Of a stretch of 64,000 bases of DNA, positions 35,601 through 48,600 are shown piece by piece. Both the position numbers and the translations under genes were made by a program. The stretch is from Xenopus tropicalis. Taxonomy: Eukaryota; Chordata; Amphibia; Anura; Pipidae. Under the pieces are notes generated by a model, which saw only the letters and a program-made list of their open reading frames with translations, was not told the origin of the DNA and ran no database searches. The stretch covers positions 44,565,961-44,629,960 of the forward strand of contig NC_030686.2 of the NCBI RefSeq assembly GCF_000004195.4. The letters are read 5' to 3'. Within the stretch, counting starts at the first letter, position 1. Each line of letters begins with the position of its first letter.

Positions 35601-36631
35601 TGGCTAATGTTGCCCGAGCCATAGGAATCTCTGATTGGTTGTTCAGAACATTCAGAAGTAGAAAGAAACAGCGCCAATGTCAACTAAAGAGAAGAGCTGC
35701 CATAAGGATACTGAGCACCTCCAGACTGGTGAATCAGATTAACCAAGCTACCACCGCTGTGACTAATTTACAAACTGGGGCTGGAGTGGGTGGAGACCAT
35801 TCCGATCCTAAAATCTTAAAAAACAGTGTGACCAACAGTGATACAGATCAGCCTAAGCCTGACTCTCAGGCTCAAAATTTGAAGGCAATACCAGAACACA
35901 CCGAGGTGGAAGAAACCACAGGCACGGGGGATGCAAAATATGCCATAGTTTTCCCAAGAATCCATCACTTGGCCAAAACCATCAAAATTTCTCCTACAGC
36001 ACTGCAGAATGCACAAAGATCTGCCCAAAGAGTGGTTGTGTCTGTAACCCCAGCCAGCGCCAAAGGATCTCAGACAAGAGTACAAAAAACTGAAACAAAA
36101 GGCACCTGGAACCCAAATGAGTCGGAAGTTATGGTTCCTTCAAACCCCAAGAAACAGACAACTGATAGAGTCCAGTTGGTAGATTCCGGATCTATGGTTA
36201 ATCCAAGATCCGAAAGTGGTGATAATCACTTTGGTAAAGTCACTTCTCTGAAGGCTTTATCTCACAGGGAAACACAACAGGAGATGGGAGACAATCTGGA
36301 ACCCCAACCAGTGGATGAACGAGTTGATGATTCCCTGGTGGAATCTTCCACTCCAGAGACAGAAGAGGAAGACGCTGAGCTAGATCTTCCTTACGAAGCG
36401 ACGACTCATGTTCACTGGGCACAGGGTGTTCCAGGAAGGGGTGATTCTATTCGCTGGCTGAGCTCGGAGACCCTGCTACCACAGCTAACTGTTGAAAACC
36501 TAAGCAAATGGTCGATGTACCACGGAATGCCTCGGCCAAAAACAGTCCAAGCCCTACAGCCTACCAGAGACCGATGGGAAGCAGAGGACTCGAGCGAAGA
36601 CATGTTACAGATGTCCATGAACAAGAAGCAG
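32687..36631 (+). other. myo15b: MYO15B giant first coding exon: N-terminal extension (1315 aa)
   Basis: A single exon, like the giant N-terminal exon of MYO15A, but the composition is Lys/Glu/Ser-rich rather than Pro-rich. Residues 1-520 are basic and serine-rich, with many Lys-Lys and Arg-Ser patches. About 523-725 is strongly acidic (repeated SSDEE, SEE, DEE patches) and is probably disordered. Around 948-1018 there is a denser, hydrophobic/basic island with three Trp (TGWLRRV, DWLFRTF, KKRLANVARA). The last ~90 residues, before the motor, look ordered (HWAQGVPGRGDSIRWLSSET). The donor cag|gtaagt at 36632 ends the exon in phase 0. No known domain is recognised. Confidence 0.85.
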
Positions 36632-39600
36632 GTAAGTCATTTCATTTTAAGCATATTTAGGTGGCTTAATATAAATATCCAAGACATTTGTTTGATTGGT
36701 GTAACACGTTGGCTAATAACATCCAGAGGTTGGATCATTTTTGATCACATGGTCCCAAGATTTATTCATTGGGCACAAGTCTGGTGCAACTATTGCCGCA
36801 GCCCACTGTGGTAACCCTGTAGCTACAGCCAGGGTAGGTCCATGGTTCCTCAGTACCTGCCCATGAGGGCGGGTTCATATACGCCTTGTGATTTGTTTAA
36901 TGGCTTCTTGTGTTGAGGAATGGATATATGCAGTCTTGAGTTGGTTAGGCCATCCAACAAGAAGAACCGTTGATAGGCTACACGGAACTGATCTGATTAT
37001 TTGGTCCCCGTCCAATCAGGACCCACTGCATAAGGCCAGTGCTTCCTGCATTCCCAACCAATATCTAAATAAGATTTATACCTTTTAGGTGCGAGGAGCA
37101 GATTGCCCAGAGGCAGAGGAAGTATCTGACCTGTGCTTCTTGAAGTGAGTACTTTATTCCAGGCTGAAGCTCTGTTCCTTACACCTATTCCTAGTCAACA
37201 TTCCACGTTCCTAATAGTATTTACCAAATGCTTTGCACATCTGTAGCCTCATTTATAACCGCAGTGCAATGTGCCAAGTGCAATTTTCAGACTCTCCATG
37301 TTTTTTTCCCACAATGCAACATTTTTTTCCCAGAATCCTGGTCTCATCTACAGTTCTACATTCTAAGTTCTACATTGGGTCCACCTCAGTATGTCAAAAT
37401 GAACTAAATTGGGCATATACAGTACATTTTTACAAATTGGGTACATTTGATGGAGGTAGCCACTGCTGGGCCAAGTAGCCACGGAGCCCCAAGGCCACAG
37501 ATCTGCCAGGCAACTGATTTGCTTAACCTTAAACCTGAATGTAATTAGAACCTGAGTCAATATTCTGGTTTCTTTGGTGCATTAATTGTAACCTTCTGCC
37601 TTACAGGGATGTCTGCGAAAGTGCCGTCTTGCTTTGCTTGAAGAGGAGGTTCCATCGCAATGAAACGTATGTGAGTATCTCGTATTCTAGGGACGTTGGC
37701 TCTTGGGGAATTCTGGGAGTTCTAGCTCAAACAATAGAACATCTCTCTGGTTGCTCAAATTCTTGTAGGTTTTTGGTTAAGGGGCCCCTAAAACCAAGCC
37801 AAGCCACAAACTGGTCTCCTTCTCTTCTAGACACATGTTGGACACATGCTCCTCTCGATGAACCCGGGGAAAGCCCTGAATATACACAGCCCGGATATGG
37901 CTCAAGTTTATTGGGATGGAGAGTCTGTGGAAAAACCCCCGTAAGTATACACATTGTGAATGATGACGTGAGTAGTAACGCTACAAACGCAATAAGCGTT
38001 ACTACTCTCCCCAACACCACCGGCTGTACGGTGGTGTTGGGGAGGTACGACTGTAAACTGGAGACCCATAGGCCAGATGTGGCCCTTCATAGGATCTGTA
38101 CTGCCCTCTCAGAGCCCCATAGACCACTCCACAACATCATCCTCTATGCTGTATGAGATATAACTGACCCACCATTTTGTAGTTGGACAACACTGGCCTA
38201 GGGTAAAGGGAGAGACCCAAGGTGTTGAAGAGATGTTTGATGTCTCTTCAACATTTCTTGCTATCATATAAACATTGCAGTCAGTAAACCCTTTGTTTTT
38301 CCTTGAATCCCAAGCATACGGAGAGGTGCTGTGACCCCCCAACTACAGTTTCCCATAATGGTCCTTTATTGTTTATGTAAGAAGTCTATGGGTGCATGGG
38401 CTTCTCCGGGTACAGGTGACGCACTGGAGAATGAATGTTTCTTCTCGCAGTCATATCTTTGCAGTTGCGGAGGATGCCTACAGCCTGTCCCAGACCTCCG
38501 ACGTTGCCCCCAATATCTTGCTCAGGTGAGGCTTCCATTGCCCAACATTCATCCTTGACCCTACGCAGAGGCTTGCCACTGAGTTCATTCATATTAATCC
38601 TTATTCATTCTGTGAAATGTGCTTGGTATAGCGGCCACAGTGGTTCTGGGAAGAGCGAAGCAGTGAAGCTTATGGCGCTCTACTTGGTGACCTTGTCTAC
38701 GAGGCAAGAGGAGAAGATCTTGCAGGTGAGGAGACATTACAGCAGGTTGGATAGCATCTATTTTCTATGCTAAATGAAGCCTAAACCGCCCTTTGTGTGG
38801 CTTCCACACTTTCTTCCGCAGCTCGAAGACTTTCTTAAAGTCCTGGAAAGCTTTGGAAATGCAAAAACTGTTTTTAATGATAACTCCACGCGTTTTGGGC
38901 AGGTCCTACAGCTGTATCTCCACAGGTGAGATCACTTGGCCATTGCACGTCTATTATACGTGTTGCCCAGGAATAAGTATTTAGGAAGGTGTTAAAAAGT
39001 GGTTGTTGCTGGGGGTTAGAGATGTATTGGAAAGTCCTGGGATAATGTTTTCTGGTCTCAAGTGAGTACAAAGGAGGAGGAAGACATTTTGTTTGGGAAG
39101 GATAACAATACAAGGCTTGAACTTGTACATTTGCCCTGACCCCCCTCCCCCATCACTCAACATTTGACTAATGACAATGACTAAGCTCTATAGGAGAAGC
39201 AAGAGGCCCAATGATTTTATACACAAGTGAAACCTTGGATAGTTTGCCCCTCTTTACAAGATTTGTGGTGTCACCCTATAGCTTTCACCCTTCTCTTTGG
39301 CTTTATAGCGGTGCCGTAGTGGGGGGCATGGTGTCTCCGTTTCTCCTGGAGAAGTCTCGGGTTGTGTTTCAGGTAAGTGATGCTCTTACGTTATCAATGA
39401 ACAGACAGTTGGAATATACTGAATCCCAGCTCGTTCTGATCAGTATTTGCCTCCCACGACTGGAAAATAAACTGGGTGGGTTATTAGAGCCATCACTGGG
39501 CTGAGACTGATAACCAACGTTCTAGAGCAGGGGACCCCAAACATTCATTTTTTACTCCTGAGCTACATTCAAATGGAAGAGGTTTGTAGAACAACATAAG

Positions 39601-42600
39601 CATGCAAAAGGTTCCTAAGGGTACAAAATATAGGCTGTGATTGGCTATAGGTAGCCCCTGTGTATATATACTGCCCAGTGTGGTGAAGTGTGCACAGGTC
39701 TATACACTCCGCTTAGTTTGGCCCAAAATAGGAGAACCAAGGATCTAGTTTTTGTCTGAATGAATCTTTATGGCCGTGAAACCATTGTCCCAACCTTTAC
39801 AATTGCAAAATATTTAATGATGAGTACAAGTTCCCCTTGTTATCATGTGATATACATGATTATTCTATATTGCCTTTGACTGAGCTGCTAATGTCTGGGT
39901 CCGTTGCCCCGCAGGCTCAGGGAGAGAGGGGCTTCCATGTTTTCTATGAACTGCTTCGGGGCCTTCCTGCTCATGAGAAGCAGAGACTGTACCTCCAGGA
40001 ACCGGAGACCTACTATTACTTGAATCAGGTAATGTGGTGTTATCAGTGTTGTTTCCTTTAAAGGACAAGTAAAGCGAAAATCATTGGTTGTGGGGGGTGC
40101 CTAGTTGTTAGGCTGAATTTGTTCCTTGGCCTGTACCCCCACTTTGGTAAGAAATGGACCAGTCCTTTTTCGGGTGCTTCCTAATGGCTCTTTCTGCTGT
40201 GAGGGACTGTATACATGCGCAGTATGAGAAATTGTCTACATTAGGCATTGGCACAGGCTGGGAAAGCCAAAGGCCCATTGGGAAAGGGCTGAAGGTTGCG
40301 GTGTGGCCCTGTTAGGAGTTTGAACTCAAAGGTGAACTTACCCTTTTCATTTTCAGGGTCGAGCATGTGACGTCCGGGGGAAGAATGACAAGCAGGACTT
40401 TGTGCTATTGGGAAAATGCCTCCGTGCCATTGGGCTTTCATTTACAGAGCTGACAGCCATTTGGGCCGTTCTTAGTGCCATCTTGCAGCTCGGCAACATC
40501 TGCTTTAGCTCCTGTGAGGTACGTGTGCCCAGTTGGCTGACCTTATGGCTTTATCTACACGGCTCACAGCGCAGGATTATTACATGTATTTTGCTCTTAG
40601 AAGGATTCCTTTGGCCTGGCAGCCGCTTTCAGTGCCACTGAGGTCCGAATAGTGGCCAGCTTGCTGCAGATCTCCCCTGAAGGACTTCAGAGAGCCATTA
40701 CCCAGAGAGTCACTGTAGGTGCCATTGGCTTCTACTAACTGCTAGATGTCACCCTGTACCCTCCGTGCCTGATACTAATACCGTCTGCTTTATCTCGTTT
40801 GCTCTGCTCACAGGTGACTTCCTACGATAGAGTTCTCTCTCCTCTGTCAGTTGAAGCTTCAATAGATGTTCGGTGAGTTGGGGATGTAGGAGCAAACTGT
40901 CTCCACTAATATAGACGGCTGACGCATATCTGTGGGGCTTTTTGGAATTACAAAGCTCCATATTCCATAGATTAAGAGAAAAATCACTTGCCAGTAGAAG
41001 TGATTGCGACCAACCACATCCAAGAGACTGCCCAGAACCTCAGATATTGTCACCTTAGGCTTTCCTAAAGGCTTGAGAGGACAACAACATTCCATTTTCA
41101 AACTTGTATCTGCATTTTAGAAAGACTGGAAGCCTCAATGTGGTGTGGGAACCCTAAAGGGCCACACAGTTTGCTGATTGGCAATGTCCCACTCTCACAA
41201 GCCTATGAGGATCCTCGTGACTTTGCTGGCCTCCCTGTGATGTCCTATGAAATCATTGCATGAAGCTCAATCTCAGCCTTCATTGCTGATAAGAGAATGG
41301 GCTTTTTAGAAGGTTATTTTACTTGTATAAGGCAAGAGCTATAATGGGTTGGCGGGGTTCTGGGGTGTGGAAGTAACAACAGCAATAAGCTAACAAGGGG
41401 AATGTGATGAAACTCAATATGGAAGCAGAAAATAAGCCATTTGTTTCACTGTAGGGACGCCATCTCCCAGACCCTGTACTCACTACTTTTTAATTGGCTG
41501 CTGGAGAAAGGAAACAGTTGGCTGCATCCGCAGAAGATGGACAAGACCTTGGGTATTGTAGACGTCTGTGGATTTGAGGTACCGCGTGCTGCATTTTGCT
41601 GAGTTTAGCCAGTTGGGCAGAGGGGGTAAGAAGGGGTATAGCTGCCATTGGTTTGAGTTTGAGTGGTTTATATACTGGAAGGAATGTTCAACATTTCATT
41701 TGAACGGTAAGAATATATTGCGCCCTTATGATAGTTCCATTGTTGGAATATTGTGTGTCCCTTTAGTAGTTACAATATGGGCCCCATATTTCGGTAGGAG
41801 TGTCTAAGCTATGACCCTATACTGACCATCAGCAACATCTGCAGGGCCACAGTTTGGGGAACACTGTATTGTGCCGCCATCTTGCCCCAATGGCACCACT
41901 AGGTAACACAGTAGACTGGCAGCGCAACTGTAGGTCCTCACTTTATTATTCCTAAGGCTTCATTAGTCTTCATTCATCTGTGAGGCTATAGAGTTTATTT
42001 CTATATGACAGAACCTTGGGGTTAACAGTCTGGAGCAGCTGTGCAGGAATTACGCCAATGAGCACATACAGCACTACAGCAAACAGAGACTGGTCATCCA
42101 GGAACAGGTAAAATACAAATAAAGATGGTGGAAGTCACGTGACGTGGCTCTGTGCCGACCTCTAACCTCTCCCCACAGGCAGAATACGCAAGGGAAGGGC
42201 TACGCTGGGTCCCCCTAAACCAGGAGAGCGTGGGCCCCTGCCTGGGGCTTCTTACTGAACCCCCCCATGGAATCTTCCATATGCTGGAGGAGCAGAGCAG
42301 CTTGGCACAGGTATAAATCTACAGGTCCTTGTGTGCCAGATAACATTGTTGTGTTAGAGTTTCCCAGATAAGTGTGCCGTGACGTGCTTTCCGTAGATAA
42401 GGGACCATATCTCCTCGTGCTCAAGGCCGTCTAACTATTATGGTTGTTGTGTCTGTACAGGTATGGGATCCATTATCCGGAAACCCGTTATCCAGAAAGC
42501 TCCAAATTACAGAAAGCCTGTCTCCCATAGACTCCATTTTAATCAAATAATTTAGATTTTTAAAACTGATTTCCTTCTTCTCTGTAATAATAAAACAGTA

Positions 42601-45600
42601 CCTGTACTTGATCCCAACTAAGATATAATTACCCCTTATTGGGGGCAGAACAGTCCTATTGGGTTTATTTAATGGTTAAATGATTCCCTTTTCTCTGTAA
42701 TAATAAAACAGTACCTGTACTTGATCCCAACTAAGATATAATTACCCCTTATTGGGGGCAGAACAGCCCTATTGGGTTTATTTAATGGTTAAATGATTCC
42801 CTTTTCTCTGTAATAATAAAACAGTACCTGTACTTGATCCCAACTAAGATATAATTACCCCTTATTGGGGGCAGAACAGCCCTATTGGGTTTATTACATG
42901 GTTAAATGATTCCCTTTTCTCTGTAATAATAAAACAGTACCTGTACTTGATCCCAACTAAGATATAATTACCCCTTATTGGGGCAGAACAGCCCTATTGG
43001 GTTTATTTAATGGTTAAATGATTCCCTTTTCTCTGTAATAATAAAACAGTACCTGTACTTGATCCCAACTAAGATATAATTACCCCTTATTGGGGGCAGA
43101 ACAGCCCTATTGGGTTTATTTAATGGTTAAATGATTCCCTTTTCTCTGTAATAATAAAACAGTACCTGTACTTGATCCCAACTAAGATATAATTACCCCT
43201 TATTGGGGCAGAACAGTCCTATTGGGTTTATTTAATGGTTAAATGATTTCCTTTTCTCTGTAATAATAAAACAGTACCTGTACTTGATCCCAACTAAGAT
43301 ATAATTACCCCTTATTGGGGCAGAACAGTCCTATTGGGTTTATTTAATGGTTAAATGATTCCCTTTTCTCTGTAATAATAAAACAGTACCTGTACTTGAT
43401 CCCAACTAAGATATAATTACCCCTTATTGGGGGCAGAACAATCCTATTGGGTTTAATTAATGTTTAATTGATTTTTTACTAGACTAAAGGTATGGAGATC
43501 CAAATTCCGGAATACCCTTGGTCCCGAGCATTCTGGATAATGGGTCCTATACCTGTACCATGTTTTAGAATTGCACAGTGGGGTGGGTTGAGGGAAACCA
43601 TCCTCCATATTATGACCAAGGCTCTTCCTCTAGGCCACGGACCACACGTTCCTACAGAAGTGCCACTATCACCATGGTAACAGCGGCTGCTACATCAAAC
43701 CCAAGCTCCCACTTCCTGTGTTTACCCTCCAGCATTACGCGGGGCCCGTGACGTACCAGGTGACTTGTGGGGCCCAATGGCCGGTACTCTGGGTAGTTAT
43801 GTGAGGGGGAACCTGCGGTCACACTGGATTCTCATCTTTCCAGGTCCATAATTTCTTGAATAAGAATCGGGACAGACTGCCGGCGGCAGCGACAGAAGTG
43901 CTGAGCCAAAGCCGCTTGCGGGTAAAACCCTGTGCCTTCCTCAGTCTCCAAAGAAACAATTACCCCCTCCCTTTCCTTTATAACATGAGCTCAGTCACTT
44001 GCACAAACACTATCTGACCAGTATATGATCCCACTCACTGAGAGGAAGCCATGACAGTCTGTCTGTGCTCACTGGGACCCTCACCCTGTTCCAATGGGAA
44101 GTGATGGATTCTGGGATTTGAAGTCCCTCTTCTCTCTATAGTTCTCAGGGCAAATTCCTTGGAAAGCACTTGGGACAAACATAAACACCTTCTGGCGGAT
44201 AAATGATACCAATATGGATACCAATATGGTATGGAATGAAAGTTCTATAGTATAATGTGTATTCTTCCGGGGGTCCTGGCCATTTCCCTAGGGTTTGGCC
44301 CCGGCTTAGTCTTGCCCTGATTGGGGGGTTTCAGTGGCCACGTTCAGGGCTGAGATCCCTCTTGAATTACAAGATCAGACCAATGCCCAATGGACCTTCT
44401 TCTCTAATTAGGTCATGTGCCTCATTCCGGCCAATCGTGTTTACTTTTCTTTTATTGTCTTCTAACAAATCAATAAAACATATTGACCTACAATATTGTA
44501 TCCAGGAAACCTCTCCTATCAGTTCCGCCTGTTCCTGTTTGTTCCTCTGTGTTTTTATTTCTTCTGTAATTGTTCAGTTTAATGTTCCATTACCTGCCCT
44601 GAAATGCCCCTTGTTCAAGGAAATGTAAGCTCTTGGGACAAATGAAGGTAAAGGTGCTCAGAGCGCTCTTCTACGTCTACCTAGGGATGCACTGAATCCC
44701 GAATCCCCAAAAAAGTGGGTTCTGTGCATTCCTACTTCTACTATCATTTTTTTTTCTAGTTTTCAAGATATTATCCATTATTTTTTTAAAATAACAGCGC
44801 CACCTGGTGTTTATTCAGCAGAAAGTGAAGTTACAGAGAAGAGGAGAGTCCTAGGATGGTGCATCGCAAGACTTTTCCTCCTCAGTTGCTGCTAAATATC
44901 CCATCCATCAAATGAACACCAGGTGGTGCTGTTGTTAGAGATTCATTTCCCGAGCAGTAGAAATTGCTAGTACCTTGAAAACGAGAAAAATACATTACCT
45001 ACAATTCTGTCCTTCCCCTCTTCGCTCCCTCTCACTACATCCTTTTCCTGTTGTTCTCAGCTCCTTTCAGAACTTTTCACCCAGAGCAGAAGTTCCAACC
45101 AGCAGAAAGAGGGCGGGGCTTTGGCCAAAGAGCTGACTCTCACTGGGAGGTTCCAGGCGTCCCTACAGGAGTTGACCAGTTGTTTGGAGAGGTGAAGTCC
45201 CCAGAATTCTTGCGTGTGTTTTGTAGAGTTGGGCGGGGCCTTTTTACAAGGCACATGACTCTTATTAAACAGATCATGACACGCTATGACATCATTTTTC
45301 ACTATTTTTAAATCATATCTTTTTTTCCGCAGGGGTCGTACCCTGTTTGTTCGTTGCATCGCCCCCAACCCTAAACAGGTGAAAGTGTCTCACACAGCAG
45401 CAGCCTTGTCCCCCCCCCACCCCGATACCTCCCTTCCTGTTACTTACACTACATGTATTTCTTCTATGGGGCTAAACAGACGCAACATTTGGCTAGGTCT
45501 AGTAACCCATAGCAACAAATCAGAGGCTTTATTTTGACAAACAGCTGACCAGTACCAGTACGGCCAAGTAGTTGGTGCCCAAGGCAAATACACCCACAGC

Positions 45601-48600
45601 CTAGTGGCCTAGCTGCCACCTCCACCACCGGCAGTCACTCACAGCCATTTTTCCCCCCCCCCCCACTTTATCCTCGCTCCAAGTCACTTCACCTGTTCAC
45701 ATTGGGTCTCTCGCCCCCTCTGCCATTGCGTTTATGACCCGCTGGGCCCAAAGGAAGTCAGTAAATGCTGCTTGCAGATTGGTTGCTATGGGTTACAAGA
45801 ACTTATGAAAATTTTGCATCTTTTATAACCTTACCCCAAATATCTTTTTGCCTTCTCTTCCTACCAACTTGTCTCCGCCTTCCCGTTTTCCCCCTGTTGT
45901 TCCCCTCGTGTAGGTCCCTTGGGAATCTCACTACATCCCTGATACCCGCTGTCTCTCCGTTTTAGCTCCGAGGAATATTTGATGTGGACTTTGTAAGTTC
46001 CCAGTTGAGAAACTCTGGGATTCTAGAGACTGTGCAGCTTATGAAGGAGGGTTACCCTATCCGTATCCCGCTGAAGGACTTTGTGGCCAGGTTAGTGCCT
46101 GTCTCTTTAGCCACGTCTTGGGTGAGGCCTTGTCTGATTCAGATTACTCGGCTGGGTATTACCTCTTACACTGTGAATCATAGACAGAAACTCACAGACT
46201 GCCCTTGACATCATTCTATTGCCTGTGACATCATTATATTGGCTGTGACATCATTTTATTGCCCTTGACATCATTCTATTTCATTTGACATCATTCTATT
46301 GCCTTTGACATCATTCTATTGCCTATGACATCATTCTATTGCCTGTGACATCATTCTATTGCCTTTGACATCATCCTATTGCCTATGACCTCATTCTATT
46401 GCCTTTGACATCATTCTATTGCCTATGGCATCATTCTATTGCCTATGACCTCATTCTATTGCCTATGGCATCATTCTATTGCCTTTGACATCATTGGTTG
46501 TTCTTCCCATCAGATATGGCTACCTGGTGAGGAGCAGTGCCTCATTTGCAAATGACCAAGAGTGCTGCACGGCTGTTCTGACCAAGGCTGTGGGAGATGC
46601 CTCCAAGCTTTACCAGATTGGGCTGTCAAAGGTAAAATCAGGGTGGGGGCAGTTTTTAGCTCTCCTGTTTGGCCCTCAGGGTCATGGGAATAGTGCGTTT
46701 CTCCCTCTGGTTGGCACGTGGAGATGGGTGTTCTCTATTGACAAACTGCTTGTGGTTTCTTTGTGAGTTTGTATGTCCTTGGCAGGGCCACCATCAGGCT
46801 CCACCATCATGAGGCTCCATAATACTAGTCAGCAGGGTACTCCCATAAGGGGGCCCCCTTTCGTAGCCTACCAGTTCCCTGGGAATTGGACCCTGCCAAC
46901 AAGTAGAAAGGGTTCCCAGATAAAAAAAAATGCCCCATACATACATGGTCCACTCCGGGCACTCTCAAGTCAGTATAGAAAGACCAACATGTAGGGACCA
47001 CACAACCAATGCTTCCATAGATCTTATGATCATTTGTTATAGAGCATCAACATTGTATAGCACAGAAAAGGCACTTTATGTCCCATTAAACCTTATAGCC
47101 AGAATAGGAGCTCCCGTGCCACCTACAGGAAGGGTTTAAGAGGTGATGGTACCTGATTGTCTACGACCATAGATCTGAGAAAGGACATTATTAGTAATAT
47201 CCCATAGGGGATACAATATTGTCTGCTAAAACCATGCATGGAATAAGCAGTGCACAGAAGGAGAGACTGTCTCTGGCAGTTCAGCTAATGGTGTAACCCA
47301 ACTTGCACAGAGGAGCCCTAACCAGTATGCCTGACCCTCTGGCATTTGTACAGTCACCATGCAGTGAAGTCTTCTGCATTATGGACTTCAGTAGAGCCAC
47401 AAGGATCCCACCATCCCCTGATAGCTGTAGGCTAAAAAATGTCCTCTCCAGGTGTTCCTGAAGGAGGAAGGGAAGGAGATGCTGCAGGGTTACCTGGATG
47501 TGATAAGGAGACACGCTGCCATCACCTTGCAGAGAAACCTCCGAGGATTCCTAAACCGCAAGAACTTCCAAGTCTACAGGAACAAAATTACCGTCATCCA
47601 GGCCCATGTGCGGGGTCACCAAGCCAGGTGAGAAGCTCTTCAGCTTTAATAATGGGATATGGTTACTGCTCTGGGTGGATTACCTTGTTCTACCTGTGTT
47701 CCCCTTCAGGAGGCGCTATAGGCAGCTTAAGCACACACGAGTACAGCTCGGGGCGGTTCTCCTTATCTCCAAGGTCCATTCAAAGCATCTGAAGGTGAGA
47801 AAGATGCCAGTATATGCCATGTCTTGGGACTTTTCCAACCTCCACCGATGCAAATATCCAGTCTCCTTACTGGTACCTTACACTTCCTGTATGTGGCCTG
47901 CTCTCTTTCCCATGGCCAGGCACTGGAAGGGACTTGTTCCCAAACAAGAGATCTAACGATAGTTGGCCATTTTGCCCTCCAAGATGGCAGATCAATGCTG
48001 CTGCCTTACCTTATCCGTCCACCATCTCTTACCCTGGGAGGGGAAGAATTTCATTCACCTACACTAAGAGTCATGGCAGAAGTACCCCTGCTTATTCTAT
48101 TACCTTGATCTATACAGATGAGGGGTAGAAACCATCCTCAACTACTTAACACCACCCCTAGATATTAGTCCAATGGGAAAACCCCACCGCTGGCTTCTCG
48201 TCCTAAAGCAAAGCCTCCATTCTTGCCCGTCGATGGGAAGGAGAGCAGCCCATAAACTGGAAGTACAACTCTGTCACTGGTTAACCACTGGGAAGATGTT
48301 GGATTTACCTAAGGGGGTGGATTCTGCTAAAAAGACAAATGCTTAAGGACTACAGAAAATAGAAAATTGCTTTGTATTTACACTCTGCTCTCTATGTCTA
48401 TATATACAGTGTATATATATATATATATATATAGCACTCCCTGGAACCTCAGTGCGCTCAGTCTTGGAATGTCTCTTTATTGTCCCTTGTCCCTCCTACT
48501 GAGCTCTAAACTGTCAAAGTACAACCGCCCCAAGGAGACGCTCTCGCTCCCTCTCTCGTTGCTCTCTCGCTTTTCCTTTATGGACTTTGTACCCACTCTC

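Larger units (their letters stand above)
37089..46631 (+). other. myo15b: MYO15B motor domain (about residues 1316-1979)
   Basis: Twenty exons encode a full-length myosin head. P-loop GHSGSGKS at 1418-1425 (canonical GESGAGKT), switch I NDNSTRFGQ at 1467-1475 (canonical ends in Lys) and switch II DVCGFE at 1690-1695. The relay region reads LEQLCRNYANEHIQ, and HTFLQKCHYHHG, LFVRCIAPN and LRNSGILETV are present. The TEDS position, 16 residues before Asp1655, is Asp1639, so the rule (acidic or phosphorylatable) is met. Length and order match MYO15A. The Glu-to-His P-loop change and Lys-to-Gln in switch I are unusual for a working myosin ATPase; no stop or frameshift is present. Confidence 0.9.

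Noticed and set aside
36632..36814. Read-through of the giant myo15b exon to a stop at 36814
   Set aside because: A consensus donor (cag|gtaagt) lies at 36632 and the next exon at 37089 continues the frame into the motor.
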